Source: Dasyornis broadbenti (Eukaryota; Chordata; Aves; Passeriformes; Dasyornithidae). From it: 64,000 nt of DNA. This document shows positions 38,417 through 51,500 of this stretch, piece after piece (position 1 is the stretch's first letter; every line of letters starts with the position of its first letter). A program made the position numbers and the translations under genes. The DNA is taken from contig VZRN01001317.1 of assembly GCA_013397935.1 (NCBI GenBank), positions 809,643 through 873,642 on the forward strand, read 5' to 3'. A model generated the notes under the pieces. It saw nothing but the letters and a program-made list of their open reading frames with translations, ran no database searches and was not told the DNA's origin.

Positions 38417-40310
38417 GACAATAACAACATCAATATTTACATATTTTTTATATTTTCCTCAGTACTTTGGTATTTCAAATCATGTCATCCTCCCATTGGG
38501 GATCAGACTCTCTAGGCAGGATGCTTGCAAGTATTTCCCTTAGAATCAAACAGGAAATGTAGCAGGATATGTGTGAATTACTCATATTCACCAAGGAAAT
38601 AAGTGTGTTCTGAAAATTTGGGATGACAAAATACCTCATCTAATAAACAATATTCATTTCTGCAAAAAAATAAATAGCTCACTGATGCATTGCATTATTT
38701 TAGCATAAGGTTATATATGCTGACCGCATACTATGAGAAAGAAACATCAACTCAGATCTCCAAGAACCAGTGACACCTGTGAATATTCCTGCTATTCAGT
38801 GAATTCGGAATTAGCTCAGAAAGAAACCAAACTTCACCCAGTGTGTAAGAGACTTTGCCTGTACTCTGGGTATTTTTTAAAGCATGTTTTCTTGCACACT
38901 GCTCACTGAAAAGATTTGTGGAAGACTGTTATATTGCCCCGGGCAGAAGGAGGTTCATAAAAAGTCAGTGTGAGAACCTGGAAATAGTCAATGGCAACAC
39001 GAGAGGCAAAGCAGGAAGCTCCCTTACTTGGCACTAATAGGTAGAAAGTTAATTAACACCAGCAGTTACAGTAATCCTCAGAGACTTTGACCCTGGAGTT
39101 GATCTTAAGTGTACAACTGCTTATCATACAGCAACAAGCAGGGGCAAGCTGATCAGGCTTCTCACATGAACAAGAATCCCAAGTAGAAAAAAAAAACTGT
39201 GATGTATAGAGTCACTGATGAAGAGCAGAGGCTGAAGGGGTCTGAGCTGCAGAAGAGCAGGTGCATCAGTCTCAGCTGGTGCAACCCTGTGCCTGGTAAG
39301 CCCCTGGGAAAGGACAGGTGTGGGAAATGTTTGACAGAGAAAGTGTGTGCTCTGACAAGTTCATTTTGAGAAAACATAGCATTCAGGGTCTGGGACATAG
39401 ACAGGATCTAACTTAGGATGCCAGGAAATGCTCGGACTCTTTGTCGTAAATTAACTGTCAGCAGTAACAGGAAACATCTTTGCAAAACCTGGGCACTAAT
39501 TCCAAGTTTGAGGCACAGTGCAAGAATGTGATCTGGTTACATCTTTTACGTTTGGATATCAAACTGCCTTCCAACCCACAAACAACAGTAGATTTTGCTC
39601 AGTCACTTGCTCTGCTGATACAATCTTATCACTCCCAACACATCAAGTGCAGTGATGGCTTTGCTGCTGCAGTCACTATTCTTTACAGCCCTACTTATAG
39701 GCCATAAGATTAATCTGCAAGCATTCACTGTGGGTCTCTTAATGCAAATAACCCACTTCTTGCAGTCAGTCCATGAAAAAGATTACATTTGCAAAAAGAT
39801 ACAGGGCTTTAAAACATTATCACATCTTGCAGTCTACGAATGCAATGTATTTCTAAGTCAGCCTTGTCATAGGAAGCAGACACGCCATTCAAAGAAACAG
39901 CAGCCTGCCTCTGTTTGTTTTAGAGGTAACAAAACCAGGAAAACTTTCCTTGATCTAAGACTGGGGAGGAGAAGAATTCTGCTCAAATCACTGTTCCTGT
40001 GCACTCAGTAAGGCTAACGAATGGCAACTGCACTTCTAACAAAGGTGTACCCTGACTTACCAAGCGGAGCCCTGCAGCCATCACCCGGCTGACACAGAGA
40101 GGATCCTTGCTTGGCATGTGGGACGTGGGAGAGGGCCCACTGCCCACCCTGCACATGCAGTCCTTGGGATCTGGAAGGCTCAGCCTCAGTTGTCACGCCT
40201 GAGACGCCGCTTATCCCCAAAAAGGCCTCAAGACCACAGAAATTCTCAACGCTGCAGTGACTGCCTCTGCTAGCAGTGAAAAAGCAATTACTCAAACCAA
40301 CTCATAGTAG
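38417..40310. other. Noncoding DNA, no supported gene
   Basis: AT-rich to about 38720, then mixed. A GC-richer stretch at 40060-40230 has a few CpGs. No repeat or exon was recognised. Confidence 0.5.
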
Positions 40311-40650
40311 AATATTCAAGCTGAATATTTAAGGAGTTTCAGAAGCTTATCAGGGATCTCAATTTTGTGACTTGTTTTCAAATTTCCTCCGCAAGTCGTG
40401 TCAAAAAAAGAATGCAAATAAACAATGAAAAAGATATTGAAAATATTATTTCAGTCAGCAGTAAAATGAAACAATGCAATGGAAGATTAATTTCCCCTCT
40501 GTGCGTGCTGAGTGATGACACAAATACTCATTTCAAAAGATGCAAAAGGCATTGTGCCCCAAAAGATGGAGCGTGATTATGAGCTTAATGGGTTGTTTAA
40601 CTTGATAAAGTGCCAGTTTCTAAATAGAAACTGTGCTTTAAATATTTAAT
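40311..40650. promoter_or_regulatory. Candidate enhancer with POU/forkhead/SOX site cluster
   Basis: At 40412-40427 an octamer ATGCAAAT, a forkhead-type AAATAAACA and a SOX-type AACAATG overlap within 16 bases. AATATTATTTC, AGATTAATTT, GAGCTTAATGGG and AATATTTAATC follow within 250 bases. The stretch is non-repetitive and keeps a few CpGs (CTCCGCAAGTCGTG, GTGCGTG). The clustering is seen directly; regulatory activity and conservation are inferred. Confidence 0.4.
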
Positions 40651-43600
40651 CAAATTTTGAACAGTCTTCCATTTTTTTCCCTTGGCTAAAAACAGACACC
40701 AAAAAATTGCATTTTTCTTTAAGCATCCAAAAATATTGATACAGAAATTAGGCAGGAGGAGGAAGATTTAGGTAAATTTGAACCTATTTAGGTACTTTCT
40801 AATCAAAGCAGTGAAGCTTCAGTGCAGATCCCAGCCCCTTGTCAAACACATCACTCAACAGAGATTTGCCTGTGCCTTTTGACTTTGCAATGGCTTACAC
40901 ACCTACGAGTAGACATGAGGTATGAGGGGAGGTCTTTCCCTTGCATCCCCATGGCTCCAGTGCCTCACACCAAGTATCAGTGTGGTACCACTGCCACAGC
41001 CTGGAGTCCTCTCACCGTCCTTGTCCAGAGAATTGAAAACCCTGGCACAAGGCTGGCAGCAGGACATGCCAAACACACTGTCTGTGCATGAACCTCACCA
41101 GCAGGGACCCTTTGCCTCCCACCACATCTTCTGCATTGCTGCCCTCACCCACCTGCTTTAGTCTCCATCAATATTTTAGTCCCTTCCCACCTGCAGCCCC
41201 AGAGCAGTTCAGGACATTCCCTGGTTTTCTTCCCTTCTGCCCACATGAACTTGGAAAAACATATATATTTCCATCAAAAGATACTGCAAGTATTTAAAAG
41301 AACTAGAAAGGAGAAGTCAAATAGTCCTGTTGGAACTCAGACCAAGGCCATCAGCTCCTGTTTTGCCACCTTGAATATGACAAGGCAAAAAAAGGATGAA
41401 AATAAGTTCTGAGGGCCCTTCCAAGCCAGAGGGATCTCCAACCTGCCTCTGAAGGACCAGGGTGCCCAAACACTGTGGGAGCAGTGAGCTGATGGCACAG
41501 GAATCCTGGTGGCTTTAGCTTTGAGCCCCCAAGGGCTGGATCACCCACATCAACCTGCCCACATTTACAATGTCACTGTTGTCCCCTGGCAGGCTCTGGC
41601 CAAGGACCAGAGCACATCACAGCAGCCCAGCTCCAAAAATCCAAGAGGTTTTTTCCTTTCCAAATACTCCCTGTGCCCTCTCCAGTTGTCACCTCCCATG
41701 AGAGAGGAAAAGCTACTATCCCTTTTTTTGCCAAGGCCACAGCATTGGACTTTGAAAAAAGGAAATGCCTTTGTGGCCAGAGGTTTTATATCCCAATGAC
41801 AGATTGCTCCCCGACTGCAGCAAGTGCATGGCCCTGACATGTGGCTCCAGCCCCAGCCCGGCAGAGCAGGGATGGGAACAACCCCTCCGGCAGGCACAGG
41901 GCTCAGCTTTTTGCAGAGTTGGGTCCTTGGCAGCGAGGAACAAATTAACATTCAAGTGAGTCTGTTTGGATAACAGAAATGCAAAAACTCCTCATGGCAA
42001 GTGATCCCTTTTAGAGTAGCATTACAAGCCTGGCAGTTGTCCAACTGGCACAGTAGCTCTGAAACAGTGAGCACACACCACTTAGCTGGTGATGTGTAAA
42101 GGGCACCTCTTAACAATTTCTGCCTTGAAAACTGTCTTGTGAAATTTCTGAACTTGGGTTGTATTCATACATCACCCAAATCAGCTGTGTATCATTCAGC
42201 ATAGCTATTAGTTCCAGGCTCTAAATAAATCTAGCATCTGTGTCACTCACCAGCAGTAACAGTGTGACACTTCTTTTTTCAGTTTGCCTGTTTTCCCTTC
42301 TTTTTGGCACAGATGGCTGGTTGATGAAGTCATGGATACTTCCTAAAGTAACTGGTTTTGCACCCTTCATTGTTTTAGCTATCAGAAGCTCCCTGTGTTT
42401 GGGGCAATAAAACCCACTGCACTCTTATCTATAGATTAAACTTCCCTAAAAGCTTTCTTTCCCAATCCCATTTTCACTAATTCTCCCACTGGATCAAGCT
42501 CCACAGTCATCTGTCCAAGGCGTGCTGCTCCTTTGTTTTACCACAGATTATCTGAGCCAAGTCATAGGTACCTCACAGCCCAGTCTGACTTTTCTTGAAG
42601 GGACCTGTTGAAATCATGTCTCTTCTCCACTGAGCTTCATGGGCACCAAGGGGCAAATCCGGATGGAAGAATCCTCCTCAAAGCAGCTGCCTGGAACCTA
42701 TGTCTGCCTTCTCAGGTGCCAGAAAACTGGCCATGCTCCTTGTGGAGAGAGTAAACATTCCTGCTGGTGCAACCGCACAAGAGCACCTCGCCATTAACAG
42801 AGGAATGAAAAAAAACTGATGTGCACAGGCAGGGACATCACTCACCCACACAGGCATAGGCACAACACAGTCACAGAGAGCAGCCCTGGAGACTTCCAAC
42901 CCCTGACACAGGGAACACCATATTCAGAAAAGCTTCTGGAAGCCAAGGAACTCCAAACAATGAAAGTGGAAGCATATTCTTCTGTAGGTCAGGTTACACC
43001 CACCATATTCACCCCACTGATACCAGCATGGTTTCCTGCAGGATAAATTCCTGATCAGCAGTGAGTTAGAGAGATAAAATCTGCCCCTTATGGGGTTTTT
43101 GCCTTTGTTTTTCTTGCTGGGACCTTTTTTACTTCTGATCTCATTATTTCTATTCTGGAACTCATTACTTTCACTTGGTTTGCAGCTATCCTGACAACAG
43201 CCAATTTACAAGATTAAAAATTTAATTTAAAGAAAAACCCTCAAAAGTAAAAACTAGCAATCTGAACAAAAAAAAAGTCTAATGAAGTAACTATATGCAA
43301 ACAAGCAGATTGCATAGGTAGCAGAAATGGAGAGCGAATAATCAAAGAAGAAGCAGTAATAGGAAAAGCTGTTTTGGTAACCTCAGTAGGAACACGGAAA
43401 ACTTATTGCCTGGTACGTCTTTAGAGGCCAATTGAACAGGACAGGTTTCGAAATATGAGGACTTTGCTCCTGGCATGAGTGAGGACCACAAGAAAAATGC
43501 ACTTCAAGATCTGACTTTGTAAACACAATTTCTGCAGCAAATCCTCAGTGTTTCTTGCCTGGTCTAAGTCACCAAGAACCCAGTGACAGGAGGGATGAGG

Positions 43601-46600
43601 CTACTCCAGGCATTGCATGGAAGAGCAATCAGTCAGCCTGGGACACACGCCTTCCCTGCAGCCTTGCAACACATTGGAATGGATGTTTTTGATGCCTGCT
43701 CCTGCTTAAATGTTTTTGAAGTGTTTGTTGCTTCCCAAAGCCACCTGCAGGGACTGGCTGAGCACAGCTCAGCTCAAGACTGACTTCTAGATGGTTTTCC
43801 CTTGTGACCTGATTCATGTTTAATTTCATTTAAAGCATTCTGCACAGCCCTTTGTGGGATCAATGCCTCAAGCCATTCTGGTCTTCTTTGAGACCAGGGT
43901 TGTGGCTTTTCACATCATATCATCACTGCATGCCATGTTCACCCCAAAGAGCAGCTGGGTTTGCAGAGTTCAGACCCCCACGATGGGACACAGGCTCAGC
44001 TAATGCTGCATCTTCTTCTGAAGACCACATCCCACAGACAAACAGACAGACAGCAGCTGCTCAGCTCTGTGCAGAACAGAGGGACCCTACTGACCTTTTA
44101 CTCCTTCTTTCTGCAACACTATTGCAGCAGTCTCCATCTGAGGGGTTTCCTTCCCAGATCCAAATGAACTGAGTACATGGCAGTGCTATCAGTATGTGAA
44201 TGTCTCGTTTGCAGGACTCCATTTGTTTTGCTCAGAAGACAAAATATCAAAGCTACCTTATTGTGCTGGCCTGATCGAGGCTAATGAGAGCATGTTGAGA
44301 GCAGCCAGGATCTCAAAATGTGTTTGCAGACATGCAAGCTCAGGAGGAAAGCCTATTACAAGAATTTTTAGGGGTGGATTTAGAGGGGACACCCAGGGTG
44401 GAGGCAGTGAGGGGACACACAGATCTGCTCATACATGACCAATGCAGAAGCCACTCTGCTGGGCTGGGGAAGACTGGGCTCCCCAGGAGGACTGCCTGCA
44501 CAGCCTGGTCCCAAGCTGCACCACCTCCCGGAGCTAGATTTTCTCCTGGGAGCATATTTGAGATTATTTAGCTAAGTGCATCAAAAGTAAAAAATAATAG
44601 ACAAAACCATCAAGAAATGTAAGACAAAATTAGCTAGGATAAAACCTGTGTGATGGGTGGCATTATAAATGCCTAGGAATAATCACAGCCCACCCAAGAC
44701 TATTTTCAAAGGAAAGTAGCTCAGCTTTGATGCCTTTGGAGTCCAAGGACTTTGGCTTTTTGCTTAAACTCCTTCCATTGTGTTTCATGTTTTCTCAGGG
44801 GAAAACACAGGCATCAGAAAAACACCCTTTTTAAGTAGGCTGCAGCTGAAGAAATGGCTTCATCTCCCGTGAAGAGATAAGAAGTGCTTTGCTTTTTCAA
44901 GAGGTTGAAGTAAACAAAAATCAGCAATCAAGGGAATCAAAGTGCCCATAGAGTCTTTGCTCACTGCTTGTCAGTGCAGAACAAGTTCTATTAAAACAAA
45001 AAAACTAAACCAAGCCACAACCCCAGAATCACAACAGATGTCCAGGCATTCATGCTGCCCTGTCTGGCTACAAGAGGAAGAAGTGACATAGCAAGAAGAG
45101 ATGCTGAAGTGTACTTTTCCCCAGGAAAACAAAAATAAAAGCTCTGTGAGAGATACATTCAAGACCTGCACCTTGTGGAACACAGCAGGAACATCGCCTG
45201 TGGTCACCACTGCATCCCTGCTCCCCACAGTCCCATGAGATGATGCATCAGGAGCCCCAGGGCCTTGCTTCCTGCTGTGAGGGCTGATGTTTGCCTCCAT
45301 CCCCACGCAGTCCTTCTCCAGTCCAGCTGCATCTTGCAGCTCCCTTGTGAGCTGTGACCATTGCTCACCCTTCTGTCCTCCTCTCCAGGTGGTGGTGGTA
45401 GTCTGCTCCTGGCTTTCCAGTGTCACTACTTTCCCCCACACCCTCTGACCATCCCCACAGCCCAGCCAGGGGCATGGCAGAGCCGACAGCACATCCCAGG
45501 GGCCTCTCAGCCCATAGAAGGCCCCATGGAGCACATGGACAATTCCCTGCAGCCCTCCCATGAACTACTGGAGTTAGACTGGAGGCCAGGCAGCTGAGGG
45601 GACAGGGTGGTGGCACTCAAGGGCAGACTGGCAGCACTCAAACACTCAAGCAAGGAGCAGATGGTGTTTCAGGAAGCACTGCACATACCTGGCCAGGGGC
45701 CAGAAACACAATGGCCACCACACCAACTTAGCAGCAGCAGACAAGTCTGCAAACAGCCTGCAGACAAGCTCCTGCATAAATCACAGAGCCTCAGACAGGG
45801 TGAGGAACCCCATCCACAAAGTACAGGGCAGTGAGATGCTGTTTCCTAAGCAAGGCAGGGATGCTGACAGCAGCAGAAGGCAGAGGGTGCAGCACAGCCC
45901 TGGGAGCAGCACAGCAGGAAGAGGCATCTCAGAGACCTGCCTGCCACCCTCTATTCCTGGCAGAGATGGACTCGGGTTGCTGAAGTCCAGCATTCATGTT
46001 TTAGCTTTGTATTTTCCTTAGGCTGGCCGTGTTCCTATTTCCCTCATGTAAACACAGGTCCAAGGTTTGCCCCTTCTCCCCACAGTGCTTCCACATCCCT
46101 AACATCTTCATATCCTTCATACAACCCTCAGCCACTGCTACAGACTGCAAGCCACTATGTCCAGCCGGTCCTGGGACAGCAGCAGATGGGTACAATCCTC
46201 TCACTGCTGTAGCAGAAGAGCTACACAACACGACAAGCCCTGCTCTATTGTCCACCACAGGATCTACCTCCACCTCTTCAGCCAATGCAGATTTCAGGTT
46301 TCTGCAATAGTCAGGTGGACTTTGATGCTTTTTATGATCAAATGGATGTGTCATGCAGGGCCTTTCTAGATAAAGTGGCTTTCAAAGAAAAGGCTGTTTT
46401 TAGTCCTATAAATGATGGCATTATTTGAAATAGGAAAGTCATTAGCAAACCATTGCCAATCAGCATTTAATGAACCAGAATACAAGAAAACTACTACCAT
46501 AATTATCTGCTGTGGTAATTTTACACTTTCTTTTATTAAATGAATGAAAAGTAAAGTGACTACAATTATCTGAGATTCTAAGTGAAGTCTCCCAGCCTTC

Positions 46601-47539
46601 CCACAGTTTCTCGACTATGTGACACTATAGTTTCTTCTGACTGCACAGGTAAGAGGAGGCCACCCTGGGGTGCAGCACCATGTGCATTGTATAGGCAAAT
46701 ACAAAAGAGAGGCAGTTTTCCCTGCCACAGGATGTGGATACAGCTGTTTTGTAGTCAAGGACCAGATCTTGTCTTCACCAACATCAGTGAGCTCCAGTGA
46801 AGTGCCTTCAGGCCAAACCTGGTGTCAGCCAGAAGAAAAGGACCAGGCTCATTATTTACGTGTGGTCAGTACCAGTCCCCCGGGCGGCAGGAGAGCCCAT
46901 CCTGGCCCAGAAACACTGCAAAGCCCCCAAAACGCGGAGAGGAGCAAGGACATCCCCTTCCAGCAGCATGTCACTCTGCTAAGCTGGGAAGAGGTTAGTG
47001 AAGGGAATCTCCTCTTGCATTGTGGTGCCTGTGATATGACATAAATTAAAGGTGACTACACTGCTGCCTCCCAGGAGTGCTACTATGGCTATCAAGGTTG
47101 TGCTGCTGCAGCCAGGAGGGCATTGAAACACTCCAGACTTCTGCTCTGCAGTGAAGTCTATAAACCCAGTGACCTGACACTGCTTGACAGACAGAGGAGA
47201 AGACATACAGCATATTGAGGCTGTTAGCAAGAGCCAGAGAACAACAAACAGTATCGTGCTATGAAATTAAATTGAAACGCAATAAAAATCTCACATGGCA
47301 AAATATGCAGATCAACCTGAACTTTGTCACTTCGTTGAATTACAGCACGTTTGGTGACAGGGATTGCTTTTCAACTGGAAAGTAACAGATTTTTCTCTCT
47401 GATGTTGCTGAAAACTGGACATAAAAAGCAGATTTCTTAGGAAGTGACAGTGGAAATACAATAGAACTTCTAGAGGATGTCGCTTCCTTTCATTCAAAGG
47501 GATATCGGTTTTAAGGAGAATTGAAGTTTTAATCAAAGA
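40651..47539. other. Noncoding DNA, no supported gene
   Basis: Moderate-GC patches (40900-41200, 41800-41920, 45240-45620) create open frames on both strands with no coding signature. A short AGACAAACAGACAGACAG tract lies at about 44036. A site-rich AT stretch lies at 46440-46580. Confidence 0.5.
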
Positions 47540-48500
47540 TCTTTCTCATGTTTGTCAAAAGCAGGGAAAAGTGACAACTGCTTGTTGCCTGTTGGCTTGT
47601 GCTGAGCCAACCCTTTGAATATTATTCCAGTTGATTAAATTTGCATTGCTAATAGGGGAGAAGCCATATGCGTTGCACACCTGTAGAATACAGCTCCGGG
47701 TTTTGAAAGGTTATTAACACACCATTGTGCTCTGGTGAGGAAGGATTTTATGGGAGCAGGATGAGGAGCTGCTGCGGGTGCAGAGTCCCCTGTCACTGCT
47801 CCCCTTTCTTGCTGTGCATGTGCTGCCTACACAGCTCACCCCAGAGCTGGCTACACAAGTGTAGCAGCAGGGGAGGGGACAAACCTGCCTCTTCCCAGGC
47901 AAAAACCCTTCGGTTTTAGCAGGGAAGTGTCTATCAGGGCAGCGTGAAATCTCACTTACAGAAAGAAAACAAAAAACCCGAGCATGCAATAGGTTTAAAT
48001 CTTACAGAATGACTTATAAAGGTAATGGAATTGCTGCTTTCTGTATGGCTTCAGCAGAATTTTAAATGTCTTGGGTAAAACTGAGAGGTTTGTTTTTCCT
48101 GTTGTCCAGTTAAGAACTTTGTCATCACTAGAGATTGCTGAAATTATTGCTTTCTCCTTCAGGTCATATTCAAAAAATTAAACAGACTACTCCTACTCCC
48201 CTTAAGACTTTGTGGAGGGATTTTATCCTGATTAAAGCATTAAAAATTAATGCCACTCAGAACAAGTCCCTTTGGATTCTACAGACTGCAGCTATTGCCT
48301 GTCTCCTCCAGGTATTTCAGTCGACATTATCTGTAATTAACATTACGTGTCTTAGTGGCTTTTTGTCAAAGAATTTTCAGCAGTGTAAATGGGAGCCAGC
48401 TCTGCCTGCTGTGAAAACCTGCCTCAAATGCCAGGCAGATCTAGTCTTGCCCTCTTTCTGGCATGCAGCTTTATTAGCAGTGAAACACACACTATATTGA
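47540..48500. promoter_or_regulatory. Candidate conserved noncoding block
   Basis: Non-repetitive, AT-rich blocks carry homeodomain-type sites: GTTGATTAAATTTGCATTGC near 47630, AAAAATTAATGCC near 48243 and CTGTAATTAACATTACGTG near 48330. CpGs are retained (ATGCGTTGC, GTCGAC, TACGTG). This resembles vertebrate developmental regulatory DNA. No exon with good splice sites is seen. The inference rests on texture, not on alignment. Confidence 0.3.
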
Positions 48501-51500
48501 GACAATTTACTGTGCATTTAACTTTCCAGGCTAAGGATCCTGCTAGGAATCACTTCTCAACACTCACTGCCACCCCTGCCATATCCAAGCTCAGACACCA
48601 TTCGCTTTTTCCACTTAAAAGCTGTTGTCTGGGGAGAGGACAACGTATTCTGGGAAACTCAGCTGAGCCCACTCTGTGTTCGATACAGGTGGGAAAGTGT
48701 TTGGTCTCAGGATGAAAAATCACTGCCAGGAACTCCCATCCACCACCAAAAGAGCTCTGGGCAAGCATTACTTTCACCAGTTACCAACCCCATCAACCCA
48801 GCCTCAGTTTTTGGTAATAACAAGTTTCACTCTCCTCTTAATTTCCAAAACTTGATTGGACTAATTGAGAACCCTTTAAGGACAATCAGACAGTGAAGTT
48901 CTTCACAGCAATAGTACAGAAAAGAGACAGAAACCTGGGCTGGTATTTGTTCATGGGCACGTAGGTGCATTCTCCTTCCTCCATGAGTATCTTTGGACAG
49001 ATAGAAGGAAACGGAAGCCTGAGTGCACTTTTTCCTAAAGTACGCTGATAATCCTGACCCAGTGAAGAGGAACCAGCAGGACAAACACTGCCTTTTGTGC
49101 AAAAACATACAAGAAATACCTGTTGTAACAAGCTCATGGATGAGTCCAGGCAGCAGCATCCAGACCACAGCCAAGAAGTGCTAGAGAATGAGAGCCAGTG
49201 GTTCCCTCCACAGGGGCTGGGAAGGAGCCCTGCAAGGCAAAGGGATACAAGGAGGGAATTGCAGTGGCTGCAGGTGACACCTCTGTCCCAGTGTTTGTGA
49301 AAATCAGTGCTTTCCTGCAAACACCTAAGGAAAGATTTGGCACTTGTGGAGGAGAGTCCTGTTTGTTGGCTATATTCATGTGTATATTAAACTTGCACTG
49401 CTTTGGCCCACCCTGCACTGGCTGGAGAGAGGCAGCATTGGCTGCATCTTCTGATGCACAATGCCTGCCCCTTTCCACCTGCATCCCTTTCTTCGTTTTA
49501 AAAATACATCTGCATCAAGACAGATGCTTCCTATCATGATGCCTGGAATCACGGGTTGTCTTAAATAAAGGACTTTTTGTAAGAGCTGGCAAGAACATTG
49601 TTACTGCACTCAGTTTGTCAGAAACTTTTGTTTGGGTTCATTAGCAATTTGCCCTTTTTAATTGCAAAGTCATTTAGATTTAATAAAGCTTGTTGTCAGA
49701 TTCCCAGAAATGTCTGAAGTGATAATTGCCATTTTTAAAATATTCTTACAAAAACCTTTCATTTCAACTTATTTGTCAAATTATGAGGTGTTTTTAAAAC
49801 CAACTTTTTTTTTTTTACATTTCCAAACCAAAAATATCTGGGATAACAGACAGGATGAAGAAGGCTGTGGTAGCATGAATGGCTTCAAAAATTCCAAGTT
49901 CTTGACTTTACACAAGACAGAAATGTCAAACCCTCAAAATTATTAGTAGGACAAGAAATCAAACCACCCAGAGGAACCTCTATTGGTGCCTCAGTGCCCA
50001 CGCAGGGTTCACTATAACATCAGCCACAGTCAAGGTGATGTTGTTGGATACCTGCTTTTCCTCGAGTTCAAATAACTCAGCCACCCACCACAAACGGGAT
50101 GCCTCCTCCTGTGACAGCCCACCTCAGCAGCCAGCAGGGCTCAGGAGTTTGACCTGGATGCCCAAGCTATTCCTGTTGCCTTTCCCAGAGCTGGAAAGGT
50201 GCCTGTGTGGTGGGAAAAGGCTGATTACAGCAAAGGGCAGTTCTGCTCAGTTTTAAGAAGGGCACAGAGCACAGATTCCTATGGCAGGCTTTTTCTAAAC
50301 TTCCACACTGTTTACTCTTTCCCAGACAAGAGAACAACAACCAAGGAAAGCAACAATTGCCACATAATTGCAATATTCTGAAAATAATCAACTTCCTTTG
50401 GAAAAGGAGTATGTTTCTAACAAAAGTACAGAAGTAAGATTGAAATTAAGCTCCAAGGTAATGAAAAACGTGCACAGACTTTTAAAATAATTCCCTGCAG
50501 AACAACAGAGCCTCTTCCAGGCTCTGCCTTGACATGCCACATCTGGGACAGCTCATTAAAAACACCCACGGTACAGAGCAGAGCCTGAGCTAGGGACAGG
50601 AGCAAAAGTTTCGTGGAAGAGGTTGGAGCCCTCTTCAAGGTGAGTCAAGACAGCTCAAGTGTGTGAGCTGGAGAAGCCTTCGGCACAGTCATCCTTAAGA
50701 GACAGCTAACAAGGCACAAACACATCTCTTTAGGAACAAAGGCAAGCCCTCCCCAGCCACACTGCACACTAAGCTCAAGGACGTGGTGTGTCAGCACACA
50801 GAGCTCTGCTCTCTACTCTCTAACTTGGAAAGGACCTTGAATGCTCTGTTTAAATTTAATTTATAGACAAGAAACCCAAAGTTTCTTAAAAGAGCATATC
50901 AATAAATTAGCATCAAATTTTGCTGCCTTGTCAAGGATTAGCAGTTTTAATCCATTTCAAGTATGAATTGGGAATTAGAAAATAGTGCTGAGATATTAAT
51001 AACAAGTAGTTCAGTGTGTGCCCTTAATTTGCTTAAATTTAAAAGGGCTGGTAGGAATTTTTATGCAGTGGAGACAGAGCTGAGCAGAGAGAATAAAAAT
51101 GTCTTAATGGCACAACGTACCTAGAGCTTTTGGGCTAAAACTCTGTTTTTCTATTGCTTTCTCCATCAAATATTTGCTGGCTGCTTGAGGTCTTCTGCTA
51201 AATCCTTCCGTTAATAACAGTTGCTGTCTCCAGTCATTCACCTCCTCTTTCCATTAGCAACTGGAAAGGCAACTGAAGATGTGCTTGAGTAGTCTGAAGT
51301 TGTCTGTTAGAGCCCATAGTTCAGAGTGTCAGCCAGCCCGTGCTCACACACTCACACCCTCTCTGGACACACTACTTGCACACCCAGGAGCCTCCAGCCG
51401 AAGTGCTGCACTTCCAAAAGCAGAACAGGTGGGGATAAAGACGGTAAGATACACCAAAGGGGTTTTTAACTGATTATCAGCACCTCAGGGATAAAATTTA

